Below the pieces are notes generated by a model. The model saw only the letters and a program-made list of their open reading frames with translations. It was not told where the DNA came from and ran no database searches. From DAOUAJ01 sp034433615 (GTDB lineage Bacteria; Chloroflexota; Anaerolineae; DUEN01): a stretch of 16,814 nucleotides of DNA. Position 1 is the first letter of the stretch. The number at the start of each line of letters is the position of its first letter. Shown here in pieces: positions 12,930-16,814 of this stretch. The stretch spans positions 1 to 16,814 of the forward strand of contig DAOUAJ010000463.1 of the NCBI GenBank assembly GCA_034433615.1, written 5' to 3'. Position numbers and translations under genes: made by a program.

Positions 12930-13886
12930 TTACCGCCGCTCCTCCCGCATGTACGGCACCCCCAGCGCGGCCGGCGCTCCCACCCGCTTGCGGATCGCCT
13001 CCCACCAGGTGATGACGATCAACACTGCCACCGTGAACAGGTAGGGCATCATGTTCAGGAATGCCGCCGGGATGGTCGTGCCGGCTGCCTGCATACGGAA
13101 TTGCACGGCGTTGATCCCGCCGAACAGCACCGCGCCGATCACCGCGCGCAGCGGGTCCCACATGGCGAAGATCACCAGCGCGATGGCGATCCACCCCCGC
13201 CCGCCCGTCAGGTTCTCCGTCCACCCTGGCGTGTACGCCAGGCTCAGATGAGCTCCCCCCAGTCCCACCAGCATCCCACCCAGCACCGTGTAGAAATAGC
13301 GCAAGCCTACCACGTTGATGCCCATCGCGTCGGCCGTGTGCGGGTTTTCCCCCACAGCGCGCAGATGGAGTCCCAGCCGCGTCCTGTACAGGAAGTAGCC
13401 GGCCAGCGGCACCAACAGGTACATAGCGTACACCAACAGATCCTGCCGAAACAATGCCTCCCCCAGGAACGGGATCCCGGACAGGCCTGGAACGGGGAGC
13501 CGCGTGAACTGCGGACCAATCAACCCCACCAGCGGCTTGCTCTCCGGCCCCAGCCGTTGCCCTAGGAAACTGGACAACCCGCTGCCAAAGATGGTCAACG
13601 ACAGCCCGGAGACCACCTGATCCGCGCGCAGCGTGATGGTCAGGAAGGCGTGGATCAGCGCCAGCAGGCCCCCAACCAGCATGGCGGTGGCGACCCCCAC
13701 CCACAGGCTGCCGGTGTGATACGCCGCAGCAAAGGCGCTCATCGCGCCCATCAGCATCATCCCTTCTACCCCCAGGTTGAGGATGCCCGAACGCTCGGTC
13801 AGAATCTCGCCCAGCGTGGCGTAGAGCAGCGACGTACCCGCCCGGATGGTCACGGCCAGGATAGAAGCGAATAACGCCAGGCTCAT
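12930..13886 (-). CDS. Nucleoside-type ABC transporter permease, second subunit
   Basis: A 318-residue membrane protein of the BPD_transp_2 family, paired with the next permease upstream. Recognisable blocks: GILNLGVEGMMLMGAMSAF (residues 34-52), RADQVVSGLSLTIFGSGLSS, LHLRAVGENPHTADAMGI (the cytoplasmic loop that contacts the ATPase) and GRGWIAIALVIFAMWDPLRA. About eight to ten hydrophobic segments are visible. These match the YufQ/NupQ-like half of BmpA-dependent purine-nucleoside importers. Its ATG overlaps the stop of the first permease by four bases (ATGA). A basic tail MREERR ends it two bases before the HEPN-like fragment. Confidence 0.92.
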   Translation of the reverse strand: MSLALFASILAVTIRAGTSLLYATLGEILTERSGILNLGVEGMMLMGAMSAFAAAYHTGSLWVGVATAMLVGGLLALIHAFLTITLRADQVVSGLSLTIFGSGLSSFLGQRLGPESKPLVGLIGPQFTRLPVPGLSGIPFLGEALFRQDLLVYAMYLLVPLAGYFLYRTRLGLHLRAVGENPHTADAMGINVVGLRYFYTVLGGMLVGLGGAHLSLAYTPGWTENLTGGRGWIAIALVIFAMWDPLRAVIGAVLFGGINAVQFRMQAAGTTIPAAFLNMMPYLFTVAVLIVITWWEAIRKRVGAPAALGVPYMREERR

Positions 13887-14998
13887 ACGCCTGCCTCCTC
13901 GGCCGCCGAGGTCACAGTTACACGTCGCGGGCGGATCACCCGCAGCCGGTATTGGGCGAAGATGGTGCCACCCAGCACGAAGAAGAGGATCAGCCCCTGC
14001 AGGACCAAGGCGACAGCCGCGGGCAGCCCCATGGTGATCTGCAACTGATCGCCACCCACCAGCAGGCTGGCCAACAGCACAGCCACCAGCAGCACGCCCC
14101 AGGGGTTGAGCCGGGCCAGCCAGGCCACGATGATGGCTGTGTAACCATAGCCCACACTCAGCCCCTTCTGCAGCCGGTGGGAGATGCCTGCCACCTCGCC
14201 GAAGCCGGCCAGCCCTGCCAGCCCGCCGCTAACGATCATGACCAGCAAGACGTTGCGGACCAGGCTGATACCTGCATAGCGGGCCGCCCGTGGGTTCTCG
14301 CCGATCACGCGCACCTCGTACCCCCACTTGGTGCGGGAGAGCACCAGCCAGAGCCCAATCGCGGCGATAATGGCGATCACTAACCCCAGATGTACCCGCC
14401 CGGTGAGGCGCGGCAGCCAGCCGGCCTCAGGAAACTGCGCTGTGCCGGGGAACCCGAACCCTTTGGGGTCCTTCCACGGCCCGACGAACAGGTACTCTAC
14501 CCACAGGATGGCGACATAGTTCAACATCAGGGTCGTGATGATCTCGTTGACGCCCAGGAATGCCCTTAACAAAGCAGGAACCAGCCCCCAGATCGCGCCG
14601 GCCGCAAAACCGGCCAGGAACATCAGCGGCAGCAGCGACCAATCGGGCAGGCCGGGGATCCGTTCCGGCAGGAAGAGGGCCACCCCGGCTGTCGCAAAGC
14701 CCCCCATCACCAGTTGCCCCTCAGCGCCGATGTTCCAGAACTGCATTCGGAAGGCGATGGATACCCCCAGCCCCGTCAACATCAGCGGGATCGCCTTGAC
14801 CAGCGTCTCCGAGATATTGTATTTGCCGCCGAACGCGCCCACCGCCATCGCTTTGTACGTCTCCCCCGGATGAGCGCCCACTAGGCTGAGCAGCACCCCC
14901 GCCGCCACCAGCGCCAGAAGGATAGAGGCGAGAGGCACCAGCACGGCCGCGGCGCGCCAGGGGATCAGCCGCTTCTCCAGCCGCAGCGAGATGCCCAT
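13883..14998 (-). CDS. Nucleoside-type ABC transporter permease, first subunit
   Basis: A 371-residue BPD_transp_2 membrane protein, YufP/NupP-like. Blocks seen: first membrane segment ILLALVAAGVLLSLVG, AHPGETYKAM, IPLMLTGLGVSIAFRMQFWN then IGAEGQLVMGG, GVNEIITTLMLNYVA, and the ATPase-contact loop WGYEVRVIGENPRAARYAGI. The GETY and NEIITTLMLNY elements are typical of nucleoside rather than ribose permeases. The ATG at 14998 comes one base after the ATPase stop, with GGAGGAGGGTGAG inside the ATPase end as ribosome site, so the three genes are one transcript with coupled translation. Confidence 0.93.
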   Translation of the reverse strand: MGISLRLEKRLIPWRAAAVLVPLASILLALVAAGVLLSLVGAHPGETYKAMAVGAFGGKYNISETLVKAIPLMLTGLGVSIAFRMQFWNIGAEGQLVMGGFATAGVALFLPERIPGLPDWSLLPLMFLAGFAAGAIWGLVPALLRAFLGVNEIITTLMLNYVAILWVEYLFVGPWKDPKGFGFPGTAQFPEAGWLPRLTGRVHLGLVIAIIAAIGLWLVLSRTKWGYEVRVIGENPRAARYAGISLVRNVLLVMIVSGGLAGLAGFGEVAGISHRLQKGLSVGYGYTAIIVAWLARLNPWGVLLVAVLLASLLVGGDQLQITMGLPAAVALVLQGLILFFVLGGTIFAQYRLRVIRPRRVTVTSAAEEAGV

Positions 14999-14999
14999 C

Positions 15000-16679
15000 T
15001 CACCCTCCTCCCTGTGTGGGCAGGCGCGTGCCCGTCATCATCAGGCCGATGGCATTGATGTCAGCGTGATCGGCAGAGAGAACACCCATGATCTGCCCCT
15101 CATACATCACCGCAATGCGGTCGCTCAGCGCCAATAGCTCCTCCAGGTCCTCAGAGATCAGCAAGATGGCCGCACCCTGGGTGCGTTGTTCCAGTAACAT
15201 ACGCTGCACCCCCTCCGTCGCGCCTACATCCAGCCCACGGGTGGGATGCACCGCCACCATAAGCCCGCGTCCGGCTGTAATCTCTCGCGCCAAAATACAC
15301 CTCTGCAAATTGCCCCCGGACAGCAGGCGCACCGGCGTCGCATGGCTGGGCGTATCAATACGGAAGCGCTCAATCAAACCCTGTGCAAAACGCACGACAG
15401 CGCGGTTTATGAGGAATGGCCCCTGGGATAGCGGCGGCCTGCGGTATTCTTTAAGGATGACGTTATCGCTGACCGGCAGGTTAGGCACCAACCCTACCCC
15501 CAGGCGATCCCCCGGCACGTGGCTGATCCCCGCCTGAATGGCATCCCCAGGCGAGCAGTTGGTGACATCCCGGCCACGTACCACCAACCGCCCGGCCGTC
15601 ATTGGGCGCAGCCCGGTGATCACCTCAGCCAGCTCCCGCTGACCGTTCCCTGCCACCCCAGCGATCCCCAGGATCTCCCCCTCCCGAACTTGCAAGGAGA
15701 TCTGGCGCAACGCCGGCAACCCTTTATCGTTCAAGGCGCATACGTCCTGCAGCTCCAGGGCGACCGCACCTGGACGGATCGGTTCCTTCTCCAGCCGGAA
15801 CAGCACCTCTCGCCCTACCATCAGACGAGCCAGATCCACCTTAGTCGTCTGCGCTGTCGGCAGCGTCGCAATCACTTTGCCCTGCCGCAGCACCGTCACC
15901 CGATCCGAAAACTCGGCCACCTCGTCTAGCTTGTGGGTGATGAAGATGATCGCCTTGCCCTCACTGGCCATACGACGCAGCGTCCGGCCTAATTCATCTG
16001 ACTCCTGCGGCGTTAACACGGCCGTGGGCTCGTCCAGGATCAGGATGTTCGCTCCTCGATATAACGCTTTCAAGATCTCCACGCGCTGCTGCTCACCCAC
16101 AGAGAGCTGCCAGATATAAGCCGTGGGGTCTACCGGCAAGCCGTACCTGCGGGACAGCTCCGCGACCTCCTGCTCAACTTTGCGCATATCCAGCACCAGG
16201 CGTGGCTCTTTCAACCCCAAAATGACGTTTTCAGCCACCGTCAAGGTTTCCACCAACATGAAGTGTTGGTGGACCATGCCGATGCCCAGGTTGATCGCGT
16301 CGCGTGGGGAACGGATGTCCACCGGCTGGCCGTGGATGGTGATCTCCCCCTCGTCGGGACGATAGAGGCCGGCCAGGATGTTCATGAGAGTAGACTTACC
16401 GGCACCATTCTCACCTAACAGGGCGTGGATCTCGCCCGCGCGCACCTCCAGGTCAATGCCGGCGTTGGCGAGTACCCCTGGGAAGCGTTTGACGATGCCG
16501 GCCATGCGCACGGCCGGCACAGCGTCGCGACCAGCATTCGATGCCACGTTCAGTTTTCCGTATGTAGCAGAGGCGGCAAAGTCAGGATATCCGCTAAAAG
16601 CGAGGCTCTGAGCAGCCCGGATGGAATCTTCGGCTCGTTCCAGATAGGCCGCGATTTCTTCGGCATAGCGTTGTGTCAT
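15000..16679 (-). CDS. Nucleoside-type ABC transporter ATP-binding protein (two ATPase domains), carrying a HEPN-derived N-terminus
   Basis: The ABC part (about 515 residues from 16547) has two nucleotide-binding domains, as in sugar and nucleoside importers. Domain 1: IVKRFPGVLANAGIDLEV, Walker A GENGAGKST, Q-loop MVHQHFMLVETL, signature LSVGEQQRVEILKAL, Walker B ILILDEPTAVLTP. Domain 2 is degenerate as usual: GVAGNGQRELAEVI in the Walker A place, signature LSGGNLQRCILAREI, and AVHPTRGLDVGA. The open frame extends to ATG 16679, adding 44 residues of HEPN type. Internal starts at GTG 16547 (weak GGAAAA upstream) or ATG 16505 (no ribosome site) would give a normal ATPase, but neither has a good site, so a fusion product is possible. 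No BmpA-type binding protein precedes it, though these operons usually begin with one. Confidence 0.9.
   Translation of the reverse strand: MTQRYAEEIAAYLERAEDSIRAAQSLAFSGYPDFAASATYGKLNVASNAGRDAVPAVRMAGIVKRFPGVLANAGIDLEVRAGEIHALLGENGAGKSTLMNILAGLYRPDEGEITIHGQPVDIRSPRDAINLGIGMVHQHFMLVETLTVAENVILGLKEPRLVLDMRKVEQEVAELSRRYGLPVDPTAYIWQLSVGEQQRVEILKALYRGANILILDEPTAVLTPQESDELGRTLRRMASEGKAIIFITHKLDEVAEFSDRVTVLRQGKVIATLPTAQTTKVDLARLMVGREVLFRLEKEPIRPGAVALELQDVCALNDKGLPALRQISLQVREGEILGIAGVAGNGQRELAEVITGLRPMTAGRLVVRGRDVTNCSPGDAIQAGISHVPGDRLGVGLVPNLPVSDNVILKEYRRPPLSQGPFLINRAVVRFAQGLIERFRIDTPSHATPVRLLSGGNLQRCILAREITAGRGLMVAVHPTRGLDVGATEGVQRMLLEQRTQGAAILLISEDLEELLALSDRIAVMYEGQIMGVLSADHADINAIGLMMTGTRLPTQGGG
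16548..16679 (-). pseudogene. HEPN domain N-terminal fragment, fused in frame to the ABC ATPase
   Basis: The 44 residues begin MTQRYAEEIAAYLERAEDSI and continue RAAQSLAFSGYPDFAASATYG. This is the typical first two helices of MNT-partner HEPN proteins (EEI..LLEKAE.SL.AA..LL..GY.DFA.SRAYYA). The match stops at the AxxxYY position, where KLNVASN and then the ATPase follow. The middle and C-terminal helices with the usual RNase or nucleotidylation-target residues are absent. Its ATG lies three bases after the stop of the upstream MNT-like gene, the usual two-gene arrangement. Confidence 0.72.
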
Positions 16680-16682
16680 ATG

Positions 16683-16814
16683 TCATACAGGAACACCATC
16701 CCGTTTGGCGTTCCGGTAGAGCTGAAGGGTCCCCGGCTCATAGTCATCTAGCAGGGCCGGTTTGGCTGAGATCAGTTGCTCGGACTCCAACTGGACAGGG
16801 TAGAGTACGTCAAT
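16683..16814 (-). CDS. Probable MNT-type nucleotidyltransferase, C-terminal end only (5' part outside the window)
   Basis: The last 43 residues of a frame entering from the right edge: IDVLYPVQLESEQLISAKPA ... YRNAKRDGVPV, then TGA. The IDVL strand followed by an LxxEQL helix and a final reading like 'NAKRDGVPV' (compare '..REGVxLY' ends) resembles the C-terminus of minimal nucleotidyltransferases that pair with HEPN toxins. The catalytic GSxARGxAxxxSDxD part would lie outside. The call rests mostly on position, three bases before a HEPN start. Confidence 0.5.
   Translation of the reverse strand: MDVLYPVQLESEQLISAKPALLDDYEPGTLQLYRNAKRDGVPV

Noticed and set aside
12928..13704. Long minus-strand open frame continuous with the HEPN-like fragment
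   Set aside because: Over this stretch it is an out-of-frame shadow of the permease gene, rich in Gly, Arg, His and Ala. Only the part after the permease stop (12927-12763) reads like protein.
1..16814. CRISPR arrays, phage genes, transposases
   Set aside because: No regularly spaced direct repeats and no transposase, integrase or phage structural motifs were found, although the split HEPN gene suggests past recombination.

Overview
The window looks like a GC-rich bacterial chromosome segment, most likely from the Chloroflexota (Anaerolineae-like). This is an inference from gene style, short overlapping operons and the kinds of short non-coding repeats (GCAATC/GATTGC palindromes, GACCTCGGAGG hairpins, ACGTGAAACGT units). 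No rRNA, tRNA or CRISPR array is visible.

Left part (1-4150). A minus-strand operon encodes an IclR-type repressor followed, with a 4-base start/stop overlap, by a DapA-family aldolase or lyase that runs off the left edge. A TTGACA/TATCGT promoter and a 19-bp near-perfect palindrome precede it. A divergent plus-strand operon, with its own TTGACC/TATAAT promoter and a leader hairpin, encodes an APS kinase and an N-acyl-D-amino-acid deacylase-like amidohydrolase, and ends at a hairpin.

Middle-left (4180-7234). A small sugar-metabolism block: a D-tagatose/psicose 3-epimerase-like TIM-barrel enzyme and an aldo/keto reductase on the minus strand, and a zinc-type medium-chain dehydrogenase on the plus strand. 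The last two diverge from a 132-bp region with back-to-back promoters. Together they could oxidise and isomerise sugars or sugar acids that the DapA-type enzyme then cleaves.

Middle (7302-9267). A compact four-gene plus-strand operon: two tandem thymidylate-kinase-like paralogues, the second with Lys to Arg in its P-loop, then two very short helical proteins. Every junction overlaps. I do not recognise this as a described system, and it is the best candidate here for one.

Right part (9287-16814), all minus strand. In transcription order: the 3' end of an MNT-like nucleotidyltransferase gene; the N-terminal third of a HEPN gene; a three-gene nucleoside-type ABC transporter (ATPase, permease, permease); a fragment resembling a HEPN C-terminus; an M3-family oligoendopeptidase F broken by one in-frame TAG; and an HtrA-type membrane-anchored protease with PDZ and PepSY domains. 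The simplest reading is that the transporter cassette landed inside the HEPN gene of an MNT/HEPN toxin-antitoxin pair, leaving the HEPN start in frame with the ATPase.
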